DNA of 64,000 nt from Blastococcus sp. URHD0036 (GTDB taxonomy: Bacteria > Actinomycetota > Actinomycetes > Mycobacteriales > Geodermatophilaceae): assembly GCF_000701365.1 (NCBI RefSeq), contig NZ_JNIK01000006.1, positions 1 through 64,000 on the forward strand, written 5' to 3'. How positions within the stretch are numbered: the first letter of the stretch is position 1; each line of letters starts with the position of its first letter. Positions 7,816-16,349 of the stretch are shown in pieces. Below the pieces are notes generated by a model that searched no databases, was not told where the DNA came from, and saw only the letters and a program-made list of their open reading frames with translations. A program made the position numbers and the translations under genes.

Positions 7816-8418
7816 TCACCGGGAGTAGTACTCCACGACCAGCTGCTCCTCGCAGATCACCGGGATCTCCTCGCGGGACGGCGTCCGCTCCACCCGGGCC
7901 ACGAGGTCGGTGAGCCGGACCTCGAGGTAGGACGGCGGCTCGGCATGCGCACCCGACGCGGCGACGACGAACGGCTCCTTGGTCCGCGACCGCTCGGCGA
8001 TCTGCAGGAAGTCCCCGGGCTTGAGCCGGTACGAGGGCCGGTCGACGCGGCGCCCGTTGACGAGGACGTGCTGGTGCGTGACGAACTGCCGCGCCTGGTA
8101 GATCGTGCGGGCGAAGCCGGCCCGCAGCACCGTGGCGTCCAGCCGCGACTCGAGGTCCTGGATCAGCGCCTCGCCGGTCTTGCCGCCGGTCCGCCTCGCC
8201 CGGTCGAAGGCCCGCCGCAGCTGCGTCTCGCTGACGTCGTACTGCGCGCGCAGCCGCTGCTTCTCCAGCAACCGGGTCGAGTAGTCGCTCGGCGTCTTCC
8301 GCTTGCGGCCGTGCTCGCCCGGCGGATACGGACGGCGCTCGAAGTAGGCCACGGCCTTCGGGGTCAGCGGCATCCCCAGCCGGCGGCTCAGCCGGATCTT
8401 GGGACGAGGTGTGTTCAC
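7816..8418 (-). CDS. rpsD: 30S ribosomal protein S4, stand-alone zinc-ligand-free form
   Basis: The 200-residue protein has the S4 core ([26 protein letters not shown], the RNA-binding S4 domain around residues 90-150 with [11 protein letters not shown] and VLVNGRRVD). It ends in the usual EYYSR. Its N-terminus ([10 protein letters not shown]) lacks the four-cysteine zinc motif of the C+ form, and only one cysteine remains, in VICEEQ. S4 binds the 5' domain of 16S rRNA and starts small-subunit assembly. It is not in the alpha operon with rpsM, rpsK and rpoA, so it may be a second copy; I cannot check that from the window. The GTG start is only 11 bases from an iron-box-like sequence shared with the divergent DUF2470 gene, hinting at metal-responsive expression. 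Confidence 0.93.
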   Translation of the reverse strand: MNTPRPKIRLSRRLGMPLTPKAVAYFERRPYPPGEHGRKRKTPSDYSTRLLEKQRLRAQYDVSETQLRRAFDRARRTGGKTGEALIQDLESRLDATVLRAGFARTIYQARQFVTHQHVLVNGRRVDRPSYRLKPGDFLQIAERSRTKEPFVVAASGAHAEPPSYLEVRLTDLVARVERTPSREEIPVICEEQLVVEYYSR

Positions 8419-8429
8419 GGAGCCTCCAG

Positions 8430-8448
8430 TTTGGTTAGGCTCACCTTA
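8430..8448. promoter_or_regulatory. IdeR/DtxR-type iron box between rpsD-like and DUF2470 genes
   Basis: TTTGGTTAGGCTCACCTTA agrees at 16 of 19 positions with the palindromic actinobacterial iron-box consensus TTAGGTTAGGCTAACCTAA. It lies 11 bases before the rpsD-like start and 28 bases before the DUF2470 start, so one bound repressor could control both. It does not resemble the AT-rich Zur box. Confidence 0.65.
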
Positions 8449-8476
8449 CTACCGGACGACAGTCGCGAGGGCAGCC

Positions 8477-9244
8477 ATGACCGCACGTCGATCGACCCGT
8501 ACCTCCCCGCGGCTGGGCGCCGAGGCCCCGACCGACGCCGAGCGCGCCCGGACCGTCGCCACCTGCTCGGCGGCCTGGGTGCACACCCTCGGCCAGGGCA
8601 CCGCGCCGCTGCTGGCCGCGACCACCACCGCGGCCGGCGACGTGCTGCTCGTCGTCCCGCGCTCCGGTGGCCTCGCCGCCGCCGTCCGCCGCTCGCCGCT
8701 CGGTGACCTGCCGGCCCGGCTGACCGTCACCCGCCGCACCGCCCTCCCGCTGCGCGACCCGGTGCGCGGTCAGCTGGAGCTGGTCGGCTGGCTGTCGCCG
8801 GTGCCCCCGGCCGAGGAAGCGCGGCTGGTGCTCGACTTCGCCGACGCGTGCTCCGCCGACGTCCTCCTCGACGTGGGCCTGACCGCCTGCCTGCTGCGAC
8901 TGGAGGTGGCCGAGGTGCTGCTGGAGGAGGGTGGGACCTGCACCTCGATCGAGCCGGAGGAGTTCGCCGCGGCCCGCCCCGACCCGCTGGCGGCCGACGA
9001 GGTGGACCTCCTCGGCGAGCACGCCCACCCCCTGGCCGAGCTGTGCGCCCGCGTGCGGCTCTGGGCCGGGGAGGACGACGGCGTGCACCTGCTGGGCGTC
9101 GACCGGTTCGGCGTCCTCTTCCGCGTGGAGTGCCCCCGCTCCCACTACGACCTGCGCGTCCCGTTCCCGGCCGCGGCCGCCGACCGGACGGCGTTCGGGT
9201 CGGCGCTGGGCGAGCTGCTGGACTGCGCTCGCGCCCAGGCGTGA
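8477..9244 (+). CDS. DUF2470 domain-containing protein, possibly haem/iron related
   Basis: The 255-residue cytoplasmic protein ends in a DUF2470 domain (about residues 170-250, with LCARVRLWAGEDDGVHLLGVD in two overlapping blocks and a C-terminal RSHYDLRVPF). The N-terminal half contains the segment ERARTVATCSAAWVHTL and a split-barrel-like region. DUF2470 is the C-terminal domain of haem-degrading HugZ/HutZ proteins and is frequent in actinobacteria, where its exact role is unclear. The ATG has a GAGGGC ribosome site. The iron box 28-47 bases upstream supports induction by iron limitation and a role in haem or iron use; the biochemical activity is unknown. Confidence 0.75.
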   Translation: MTARRSTRTSPRLGAEAPTDAERARTVATCSAAWVHTLGQGTAPLLAATTTAAGDVLLVVPRSGGLAAAVRRSPLGDLPARLTVTRRTALPLRDPVRGQLELVGWLSPVPPAEEARLVLDFADACSADVLLDVGLTACLLRLEVAEVLLEEGGTCTSIEPEEFAAARPDPLAADEVDLLGEHAHPLAELCARVRLWAGEDDGVHLLGVDRFGVLFRVECPRSHYDLRVPFPAAAADRTAFGSALGELLDCARAQA

Positions 9245-9308
9245 GTCCGCCGCCCGGCTAGGGTCGAGCGGGACAGGACCGCACGGTCGGCCGGACGAGG
9301 GGCGCCCA

Positions 9309-10391
9309 GTGAACCGACCTGCCGTGACGGCCCACGCGCTGCCCCTGGCGACGCTGGCCGCCGTGGTCGTGACGGACCTCCTCATCGGCCGCGAGCAGGT
9401 GCTGATCAGCCTGGTGGCCATCGCGCCGATGGTCGCGGCGACCGCGCTCGGCCGCCGGGCGACCGCCGGCTACGGCGTCGCCGCCGTGGTCACCGCGGCC
9501 GTGCTGGGCGTGTACGACCAGCAGTACACCGAGACCACCGTGGTGGCGCAGATCGCCCGCATCGTCGGCGTGACCGCTGGTGGGGTCGCGGCCGTCGCCG
9601 CCTGCACGCTCCGCCAGCGCCGCGAGGCGCAGACCAGGCGGCTCGTGGCGGAGCAGGCCGCCGACCGCGCCGTCCTGGAGCTGGCCGAGACGCTGCAGCG
9701 GAGCCTCCTCACCGAGCCGCCGACGCTGGAGCGGCTGACGACGGCGGTGCGCTACCGGCCGGCCACGGTCGGCGCGCACGTCGGCGGCGACTGGTACGAC
9801 GCCTTCGCCGTTCCCGACGGGACGACGATGCTGGTCATCGGCGACGTCGAGGGTCACGACGCCCGCGCCGCGGCGACGATGGCGCAGGCCCGGGGGATGC
9901 TCCGCGGGCTGGCGCAGTCGGTGGTCGGATCGCCCGCCGCCGTGCTGTCGGCCCTGGACCGGGCGCTGCTCGACCTCGACGTCGAGGCGCTGGTGACGAT
10001 CACCGTCGCCACGCTGGACGAGCGCGCCCCGGCCGGAGCCGTGGAGCTGCGCTGGTCCAACGCCGGCCACCCCCCACCGGTGCTGGTCGGTGCCGACGGC
10101 AGCGCCGGCCTGCTGGCCCGGCCGGTCGACCGGCTGTTGGGACTGGACGAGGCCGGGCCCCGGTACGACCACGAGCTGCTGCTCACGCCCGGCGACACCC
10201 TGCTTCTCTACACCGACGGCCTGGTCGAGCGCCGGGACGCACCCCTGGACGACGGTCTCGCGTCGCTCGTCGACCGCCTGCGCGGCTCGAGCGCCCGACC
10301 GCTGGAGGACGTCTGCGACTCCCTCGTCGCAGAGCTCGGCGGGCAGGCCGACGACGACGTCGCCGTGATGGCGCTGCGGGTACGGGTTTAG
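9309..10391 (+). CDS. Membrane-anchored PP2C (SpoIIE-type) serine phosphatase
   Basis: The 360-residue protein begins with three or four hydrophobic segments (about residues 8-100), then a short coiled region (REAQTRRLVAEQAADRAV). The SpoIIE/RsbU-type PP2C domain covers about residues 135-358. Metal-binding motifs are visible: GGDWYDAF, GDVEGHD, LLYTDGLVER and DDVAVMALR. Such enzymes dephosphorylate anti-sigma antagonists (STAS proteins) to release a sigma factor, or other regulators. The first half replaces the soluble GAF/PAS sensor of related proteins, so the signal probably acts at the membrane. A TAGGGT hexamer at 9257-9262 gives a 40-base leader with GAGG before the GTG. It overlaps the convergent ylbE-like gene by four bases. 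Confidence 0.9.
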   Translation: MNRPAVTAHALPLATLAAVVVTDLLIGREQVLISLVAIAPMVAATALGRRATAGYGVAAVVTAAVLGVYDQQYTETTVVAQIARIVGVTAGGVAAVAACTLRQRREAQTRRLVAEQAADRAVLELAETLQRSLLTEPPTLERLTTAVRYRPATVGAHVGGDWYDAFAVPDGTTMLVIGDVEGHDARAAATMAQARGMLRGLAQSVVGSPAAVLSALDRALLDLDVEALVTITVATLDERAPAGAVELRWSNAGHPPPVLVGADGSAGLLARPVDRLLGLDEAGPRYDHELLLTPGDTLLLYTDGLVERRDAPLDDGLASLVDRLRGSSARPLEDVCDSLVAELGGQADDDVAVMALRVRV

Positions 10392-11782
10392 CGAACCTCG
10401 GCGGCGAGCGCGGTCAGTGCCTGCTCGAAGCACTCCCGCGGCGGCTGCACCAGCCCGGCGCCCACCTGGCCGGTGCCGGCGACCCGGCCCGCCATGCCGG
10501 TGTTGATCTGCGGCAGCCACCCGGTGCGCGCCACGGAGACGACGTCGATGCCGGTCGGCGACCCGCGGAAGCCGAGGATCGGGATCGCCATGGCCGGGTT
10601 CTCGGCGAGCGTGAGCTGGTACATCCGCTCGGTCGTGGCCAGGGCGTCGGGCACCGTGCCGCCGACGAACCGGACGATCGCCGGCGCCGCGGCCATGGAG
10701 AACCCGCCGACGCCGTAGGTCTCCATGATGGCGGAGTCGCCGATGTCGGGGTTCGCGTCGTCGGGCCCGTAGTCGCCGAGGTACAGCCCGACCGGGGTCT
10801 GCGCGGGGCCGGTGAACCAGCGGTCGCCGGTGCCGGCGGTCTGGATGCCGAACTCGGTGCCGTTGCGGGCCATGACCGTGACCATGGTCGAGCCGGGGAC
10901 GTCGCGGGCGGCATCCATCGCCAGCTTCGCCGTCGGCATGCCGAGGTTGAGGAAGAAGTGCTCGTTGCCGCCGATGAAGCGCAGCACCGCGGCGATGTCG
11001 GACGACGCCGCGTCCACCTCCACGACCGCGGGCGAGAGCTCGCGCAGCGCCATCAGGGACCCGGCGCGGTTGCGGTTGTGCCCCTCGTCGCCCATCTGCA
11101 GCATCTGCGCGAGCACGGCCTTGACGTCGAGCGGGTCGCTCATCGACCGCACGGCCGCGGCGAGCACCGGCCCCAGCACCTCGCGCATCCAGGCCAGCCG
11201 GGTGAGCACCTCGTCGTTGAAAGCGCCCATCCGCAGCACCTTGCCCAGGCCCTCGTTGAGGTTGCAGTAGGCCTTCCCGCCCTGGACCGGGTCCTCGAGG
11301 CACCACATCCACATGGACGGCGACGTGACCCCGGCCATCGGGCCGACCGCGGAGTGGTGGTGGCACGGGTCGAGGGCGATCTCGCCGGCGGCCAGCAGCC
11401 GCTCGGCCTCCGCCACCGTGGACGCCCAGCCCTCGAACAGGGTGGCCCCGATCAGCCCGCCGCGGAGGGGGCCGCTGGCGTCGGCCCAGGTGATCGGCGG
11501 TCCGGCGTGCAGGATCGTGCGGTCGGTCAGTCCGAGGACCTCGCGCGCCGGGCGGACGTCGGTGAGCACCGAGCCCGCGGCCAGCACCCGCTCGACCGCC
11601 GTCCGGTTGGCCGTGCCCCGGCGCGGGTCCAGGACCAGCGCGGCGAGGTCGGCCGCGTCGCCGAAGCCCGGCGGCCGCCAGTCGACGTCGTGCACCTCGG
11701 CGCCCTGGGCGCGCAGCGCGTCGGAGAAGACGTCGACGCCGGCGGCGACGACGGCGGGCGGTCCGGAGAGCAGCGGGTTCAC
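10388..11782 (-). CDS. YlbE-like DUF1116 protein (putative carbamoyltransferase subunit)
   Basis: The 464-residue protein is a full-length DUF1116 (YlbE/AllG) member. It has the N-terminal VNPLLSGPP start and conserved blocks PCHHHSAVGPMAGV (near residue 145), WCLEDPVQGGKAYCN, GDEGHNRN (near 230), GGNEHFFLNL and RNGTEFGIQTAG. In E. coli the adjacent fdrA (allF), ylbE (allG) and ylbF (allH) products form the oxamate carbamoyltransferase that splits oxalurate with phosphate. Here the start overlaps the end of the fdrA-like gene by four bases, so the two are translationally coupled. No YlbF (DUF2877) gene is in the window. The substrate here is inferred from context (ureidomalonate or another N-carbamoyl amide) and untested. 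Confidence 0.82.
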   Translation of the reverse strand: MNPLLSGPPAVVAAGVDVFSDALRAQGAEVHDVDWRPPGFGDAADLAALVLDPRRGTANRTAVERVLAAGSVLTDVRPAREVLGLTDRTILHAGPPITWADASGPLRGGLIGATLFEGWASTVAEAERLLAAGEIALDPCHHHSAVGPMAGVTSPSMWMWCLEDPVQGGKAYCNLNEGLGKVLRMGAFNDEVLTRLAWMREVLGPVLAAAVRSMSDPLDVKAVLAQMLQMGDEGHNRNRAGSLMALRELSPAVVEVDAASSDIAAVLRFIGGNEHFFLNLGMPTAKLAMDAARDVPGSTMVTVMARNGTEFGIQTAGTGDRWFTGPAQTPVGLYLGDYGPDDANPDIGDSAIMETYGVGGFSMAAAPAIVRFVGGTVPDALATTERMYQLTLAENPAMAIPILGFRGSPTGIDVVSVARTGWLPQINTGMAGRVAGTGQVGAGLVQPPRECFEQALTALAAEVR

Positions 11783-13287
11783 CGCGCGCCTCCCAGCAGG
11801 TCGAGGGCGAACCGGGTGGCCTGCGCGTTGGAGGCGAAGACGTGCGCGCCGGCCGCGGCGAGGGCATCGGCCTGGCGGCTCCAGCCCTGCGGATCGGCCT
11901 CGGTGCCGATCAGCGCGACGACCACCGGCAGCGGACCGGCCCGCCGGGCGGCGGTCAGCGTCGGCACGAGGGCGTGGGTCGGGTCCGGGTCGGCGCCGTA
12001 CCCGAGGACGACGTCGAGCAGCAGGACGGCGGGCTCGCGACGGGCGGCGAGGTTGCTGATCGCCTCGAGCCGCAGGGTCGGGTCGATCATCGGGTGCGCG
12101 CGGCCGACGGTGAGCGCGTCGTCGCCGAAGTCCACGACCACGTGGCCAGAGGCGGCAAGGTTGGGGGCCGAACCAGAAGAGTCGAAACGGTCCGTCCCGA
12201 GGTCGAGGTCGGGGCGCAGTGGCGTGTTCGAGCGGACGTCGCCGAGCACCGGGGCGGCCAGGAGCATCGCCTCGTCGGCCAGCGTGCCGCCGGAGTAGAA
12301 GCCCTTGAGGACGGCGCCCGGGGCGGCCTGCACCTCGGACCCGCTCCGCGACGGCCACGCCGGCACCGCGACGCCGAGGTCGCCGAGCAGCGCCTCGACC
12401 GCGGCGGTGAGGTCGGGCGACTCGGCGCTCAGCGCGGCGGACCGGACCGGGGTGGAGAGGCCGGCCGCCACCTCGGCGACGCGCGCGGCGACCGAGGGCG
12501 CGGGGGGCTTGGACACCAGCAGCACCCGCTCGGTCGCCGGGTCGTCGTCCAGCATCGCCAGCGCGTCCAGGGTCGCGAGCCCGCCGACGGCCTCGGAGAG
12601 GTCCCGGCCACCGACGCCGAGGACGTGCGAGACGCCGACCCGGGCGATGTCGAGCAGACAGGAGACCTGCTGCGCGCCGGTGCCGCTCGCTGCGACCAGG
12701 CCCACCGGCCCCGGGCGGACGACGTTGGCGAAGCCGAGGGCGAGGCCCGAGACGATCGCCGTTCCGCAGTCGGGCCCCATGACGAGGACGCCGGCGTCGT
12801 GCGCGGCGCGCTTGAGCGCGACCTCGTGCTCGACGGGCACGCCGTCGGAGAAGACGAGCACGCTCTGGCCGGCGGCGATGGCGTCGGCTGCCTCGGCGAC
12901 GGCGTACTGGCCGGGCACGCTGACGATGGCCAGGGCCGGGCCGTCGAGCGCGTCGAGGCCCGCGCCGACGGTGCGCACGGGCACGGTCTGTGCCGACGCC
13001 GTACTCCGCTGCCGCTCGGCCAGGGCGGTGTCGACGGCGGCGACCGCGGCGGCCAGCGCGTCGTCGTCGTCCGCCCGGATCGCGACGAGGAGCTGCTCCG
13101 GGGTGGCCGGCTCCTCGGGTGCCAGACCCATCCCCTGGGCCAGCTCCACGTTGAGCGGCGTGGCCATCGCGACGAGCACCGCGGTGACGCCGTCACGGGT
13201 GCCGATGTCGCGGCTGACCTGCATCAGCCGGACCGAGTCGGCATACACGCCGCTGCGTAGTGAGACGTGCCGGGACGGGGCGTTCAC
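11779..13287 (-). CDS. FdrA-like acyl-CoA-synthetase-fold protein (putative carbamoyltransferase subunit)
   Basis: The 502-residue protein has the FdrA layout: an N-terminal region (SGVYADSVRLM), then two succinyl-CoA-synthetase-type domains. These carry VMGPDCGTAIVSG (near residue 190), the AASGTGAQQVSCLL nucleotide-like loop (near 215), GVGGRDLSEAVGG and a C-terminal flavodoxin-like half with KGFYSGGTLADEA. E. coli FdrA is 555 residues. FdrA partners YlbE, and the gene order fdrA-ylbE is kept here with a four-base overlap. The GTG start (VNAPSRHV) faces the permease gene across 142 bases. The pair probably makes carbamoyl phosphate for the carbamate kinase encoded at 4479-5444. Confidence 0.85.
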   Translation of the reverse strand: MNAPSRHVSLRSGVYADSVRLMQVSRDIGTRDGVTAVLVAMATPLNVELAQGMGLAPEEPATPEQLLVAIRADDDDALAAAVAAVDTALAERQRSTASAQTVPVRTVGAGLDALDGPALAIVSVPGQYAVAEAADAIAAGQSVLVFSDGVPVEHEVALKRAAHDAGVLVMGPDCGTAIVSGLALGFANVVRPGPVGLVAASGTGAQQVSCLLDIARVGVSHVLGVGGRDLSEAVGGLATLDALAMLDDDPATERVLLVSKPPAPSVAARVAEVAAGLSTPVRSAALSAESPDLTAAVEALLGDLGVAVPAWPSRSGSEVQAAPGAVLKGFYSGGTLADEAMLLAAPVLGDVRSNTPLRPDLDLGTDRFDSSGSAPNLAASGHVVVDFGDDALTVGRAHPMIDPTLRLEAISNLAARREPAVLLLDVVLGYGADPDPTHALVPTLTAARRAGPLPVVVALIGTEADPQGWSRQADALAAAGAHVFASNAQATRFALDLLGGAR

Positions 13288-13316
13288 GGTTCCGGACGCT
13301 ACCGCCGGAACTTCCT

Positions 13317-13359
13317 CAGCGGTGAGACATCCGGGGAATAACGATTTAGCGGTGAGGCA
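13317..13359. promoter_or_regulatory. Repeated palindromic motif in the fdrA/permease intergenic region
   Basis: Two direct copies, TCAGCGGTGAGACA (13316-13329) and TTAGCGGTGAGGCA (13346-13359), lie 30 bp apart between the divergent fdrA-like and permease genes. Both match the palindrome TCAGCGCTGAGG over the -35 of the carbamate kinase promoter (4444-4455). They are candidates for a common regulator of both transcription units. Confidence 0.5.
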
Positions 13360-13429
13360 CTTCCGCAGCCCCGCCATGCGGTGTCAGATGGGGCACCCCC
13401 ATGGGATCGAGTGCCTCGAGGAGCCCCGC

Positions 13430-14905
13430 ATGGCCTTCACCTGGAAGCTCTACGGAGACGGGAAAACGCCCCCGCTGGGCGAGGCGGTGGCACCCGACGA
13501 GCGCCTGACGTGGCCCCGCACGATCGGCATCGGCGCGCAGCACGTCGTCGCGATGTTCGGCGCCACGTTCGTCTTCCCGCTGATCATGGGGCTGGACGCC
13601 AACCTCGCGATCATGATGAGCGGGGTCGCGACGATCCTGTTCCTGCTCATCGTCCGGAACCGCGTCCCCAGCTATCTCGGCACCAGTGCGGCGTTCGTCG
13701 GCGGTGTCGCGGCGATCCGGACCAACGGCGGGGACTCGTCCGACGTGGTCGGGGCGATCCTGGTCGCCGGCGTCGTCCTCGCCCTGGTCGGCGTGCTGAT
13801 CCACTTCGCCGGCCTCGGGGTGATCAACAAGGTCCTGCCACCGGCGGTCACCGGCGCGGTCGTCATGCTCATCGGCTTCAACCTCGCCCCGGTCGCGGCC
13901 AAGACCTACTGGCCGCAGGACCAGTGGGTGGCGCTGGCGACGATGACCTTCGTCATCGTCGCCTCCCTGGCGCTGCGCGGCTTCATCGCCCGCATCGCGA
14001 TCCTGCTCGGCCTCGTGTTCGGCTACCTGCTCTCGGTGCTGCTGGACGCCACGGCCGGACAGATCACGTCGTTCGACCCGAACACCGGCGGGGACACCAC
14101 CCGCGACCGGATCAACTTCGACAGCGTCGGCGACGCCGACTGGATCGGGACGCCGGACTTCACCGCGCCGCACTTCTCGGTGAAGTTCAGCCTCCTGGTG
14201 CTGCCCGCCGTCATCGCGCTGGTCGCGGAGAACGTCGGTCACGTGAAGGCCGTCGCGGAGATGACCAAGCGCGACCTCGACCCGATGATGGGCCGCGCCG
14301 TCGCCGCAGACGGGATCGCGACCGTCATCGCCTCCTCGGTCGGCGGCTCCCCCACGACGACCTACGCCGAGAACATCGGCGTCATGGCCGCGACGCGCGT
14401 CTACTCGACCGCGGCGTACTACGTGGCCGCGATCGTGGCGATCCTGCTCGGCCTGTGCCCGAAGTTCGGCGCGCTGATCAACATCGTCCCGGGTGGAGTG
14501 CTCGGCGGCATCACCGTCGTCCTCTACGGGATGATCGGCCTGCTGGGCGCCAAGATCTGGAAGGAGAACCGGGTCGACTTCGCCAACCCGATCAACCTCG
14601 TGCCGCTCGCGGCCGGGATCATCATCGGGATCGGTGACGTCACCCTGGAGTTCTCCGACGACTTCTCCCTGAGCGGGATCGCGCTCGGCTCGATCGTCGC
14701 CGTCGCCTTCTGGCACCTGGCCAAGGCGCTGGCACCCGCGGACATGCGGGAGGCGCTGACCCGGGAGGGCACGCACCCGGCCGCCGCCTCGACGCTCGGC
14801 CACGGCGCGGATCTCGGCGGGTCGGACCCGTCCTCGCTCGACGAGCTGGAGGCCGGGCGTGCGAGCACCCGGCGCGACGGCACGACGGGCACGCGCGAGA
14901 GGTGA
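13430..14905 (+). CDS. NCS2 family permease, uracil-permease (UraA/PyrP) type
   Basis: The 491-residue protein has about 12-14 membrane segments. It carries the NCS2 signatures VAENVGHVKAVAEM (near residue 270) and GGSPTTTYAENIGVMAATRVYS (in two overlapping parts near 305), whose glutamates bind the pyrimidine in UraA. The TTYAENIGV form is that of uracil permeases rather than of xanthine/urate carriers, which have a QNVG motif. It should import uracil, thymine or a similar ring by proton symport. A GAGGAG ribosome site precedes the ATG. The stop codon overlaps the GTG of the molybdenum-hydroxylase FAD subunit (GTGA), so uptake and oxidation are coupled. The C-terminal 55 residues are hydrophilic and variable. 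Confidence 0.9.
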   Translation: MAFTWKLYGDGKTPPLGEAVAPDERLTWPRTIGIGAQHVVAMFGATFVFPLIMGLDANLAIMMSGVATILFLLIVRNRVPSYLGTSAAFVGGVAAIRTNGGDSSDVVGAILVAGVVLALVGVLIHFAGLGVINKVLPPAVTGAVVMLIGFNLAPVAAKTYWPQDQWVALATMTFVIVASLALRGFIARIAILLGLVFGYLLSVLLDATAGQITSFDPNTGGDTTRDRINFDSVGDADWIGTPDFTAPHFSVKFSLLVLPAVIALVAENVGHVKAVAEMTKRDLDPMMGRAVAADGIATVIASSVGGSPTTTYAENIGVMAATRVYSTAAYYVAAIVAILLGLCPKFGALINIVPGGVLGGITVVLYGMIGLLGAKIWKENRVDFANPINLVPLAAGIIIGIGDVTLEFSDDFSLSGIALGSIVAVAFWHLAKALAPADMREALTREGTHPAAASTLGHGADLGGSDPSSLDELEAGRASTRRDGTTGTRER

Positions 14906-15780
14906 AGCCCGCCCCCTTCCGGTACGCCGACCCCGGCTCCCTCGACGAGGCACTCGACGTCCTCGTCGCCGAGGGAGCGGGCGCCAAGGTGCTCGCCGGT
15001 GGCCAGTCGCTGATCCCGCTGCTCTCGATGCGGCTCGCGGCGCCGGCCACGCTGGTGGACATCAACCGGGTGCCCGACCTCGACACCGTCGAGGCCACCG
15101 GGGACGGCGTCCGGGTGGGGGCACTGGTCCGGCACGTGGGGCTCCTGCACGACGCCGCCGCCGCCCGGGTGCAGCCGCTGCTGGCCCGGGCGACGGCGAA
15201 CGTCGCGCACCCCGCGATCCGGAACCGCGGGACGACGGTCGGCTCGATCGCGCACGCCGATCCGTCCGGCGAGATGACCGCGGTGCTGGCGCTGACCGGC
15301 GGCTCGGTGACGGTGGCGACGCCCTCCGGCCGCTCGACGGTGGGCTGGCGGGACCTCTTCGTGGGGCCGCTGGAGACCTCGGTGCACGGCCCGGCGATCG
15401 TGGTCGACGCCTTCTTCCCCGCGCTGCCGCCACGCTCGGGGACGGCGTTCGCGGAGATCTCGCGGCGCAAGGGCGACTATGCGGTCTGCGGCGCGGGCGT
15501 CGTCGTCACGCTGTCCGAGAACGGGACCGTCTCCGCCGTGCGCGCCTCCTACCTGTCCGTCGGGCTGGTGCCCGAGGTGTACGACCTGACCGACGCGGTG
15601 AACGGCCAGGCTGCCGACTCCGCGGACTGGGCCGCGGCCGGCGAGCTGGCCCGCACGCTCGTGGACCCGGACGGCGACCTGCACGCCAGCGCCGACTACC
15701 GGCGGCTGCTCGTCGGGGTGCTGACCGAGCGGACACTCGCAGAGGCCGCCGCCGAAGCCGTTCTGAGGAGTGCCGCATGA
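14902..15780 (+). CDS. Molybdenum hydroxylase, FAD-binding medium subunit (CoxM/XDH-B type)
   Basis: At 292 residues it has the FAD-binding family layout: LAGGQSLIPLLSMR (near residue 35) and TTVGSIAHADPSGE (near 115) contact FAD, followed by the CO-dehydrogenase flavoprotein C-terminal domain. It passes electrons from the iron-sulfur subunit to FAD. It overlaps the permease stop by four bases and the 2Fe-2S gene by four bases (ATGA), so it lies in the middle of a tightly coupled operon permease-M-S-L-CoxG. The substrate is set by the large subunit. Confidence 0.93.
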   Translation: MKPAPFRYADPGSLDEALDVLVAEGAGAKVLAGGQSLIPLLSMRLAAPATLVDINRVPDLDTVEATGDGVRVGALVRHVGLLHDAAAARVQPLLARATANVAHPAIRNRGTTVGSIAHADPSGEMTAVLALTGGSVTVATPSGRSTVGWRDLFVGPLETSVHGPAIVVDAFFPALPPRSGTAFAEISRRKGDYAVCGAGVVVTLSENGTVSAVRASYLSVGLVPEVYDLTDAVNGQAADSADWAAAGELARTLVDPDGDLHASADYRRLLVGVLTERTLAEAAAEAVLRSAA

Positions 15781-16334
15781 CGTCGGTCGACACCGAGCGC
15801 TCGATCACCGTCACGGTCAACGGGGTTCCACGTGAAGCAACGCTGCCGGTGCGGCGGCTGCTGTCGGACGCGCTGCGGCACGACCTCGGGCTGACCGGCA
15901 CCCACGTGGGCTGCGAGCACGGGGTCTGCGGGGCGTGCACGGTGCTGGTCGACGGGCAGCCGATGCGGTCGTGCCTCGTGCTCGCGGTCCAGGTCGACGG
16001 CGCCTCCGTCACCACGGTGGAGGGCCTCGCGCGCGACGACCACCAGGGCGGGCAGGTGCTGCACCCGGTCCAGGAGACGTTCCGCGAGTGCCACGCGCTG
16101 CAGTGCGGCTTCTGCACGCCGGGCTTCCTGGTCACGATCGCGGCCGGGCTCGAGGCGCGGGACAAGGCTGCGGAGATCACGGAGGAGGAGGTCGACGAGA
16201 TCGTCGGCGGCAACCTCTGCCGGTGCACGGGCTACGCCAACATCAAGAAGGCCGTCCGGCACGCGGCCGCGGCGATGCGCCCCACGGGAGCCGACCACAC
16301 CGGCCACTTCGGCGGCGGGGACGGCGCCTGGTGA
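15777..16334 (+). CDS. Molybdenum hydroxylase, 2Fe-2S small subunit (CoxS type)
   Basis: The 185-residue protein binds two [2Fe-2S] clusters. The plant-ferredoxin-type cluster uses GCEHGVCGACTVLVDG and the later C in MRSC (residues about 43-65). The second, all-helical cluster uses QCGFCTPGF and NLCRCTGY (about 105-150). All eight cysteines are present. It relays electrons between the molybdopterin large subunit and FAD. A C-terminal tail of about 25 residues, rich in His and Gly, is extra. The next gene starts after an 88-base gap with two palindromes, the only break in this operon. Confidence 0.95.
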   Translation: MTSVDTERSITVTVNGVPREATLPVRRLLSDALRHDLGLTGTHVGCEHGVCGACTVLVDGQPMRSCLVLAVQVDGASVTTVEGLARDDHQGGQVLHPVQETFRECHALQCGFCTPGFLVTIAAGLEARDKAAEITEEEVDEIVGGNLCRCTGYANIKKAVRHAAAAMRPTGADHTGHFGGGDGAW

Positions 16335-16349
16335 CCGCTCCCCTGCGCG

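Noticed and set aside
8430-8448. Zur box controlling the S4 paralogue
   Set aside because: The sequence matches the GC-containing TTAGG/CCTAA-type iron box and not the AT-rich Zur palindrome.
13430-14905. Xanthine/urate permease
   Set aside because: The NCS2 motif is TTYAENIGV with a glutamate, as in uracil permeases, and not the QNVG form of purine carriers.
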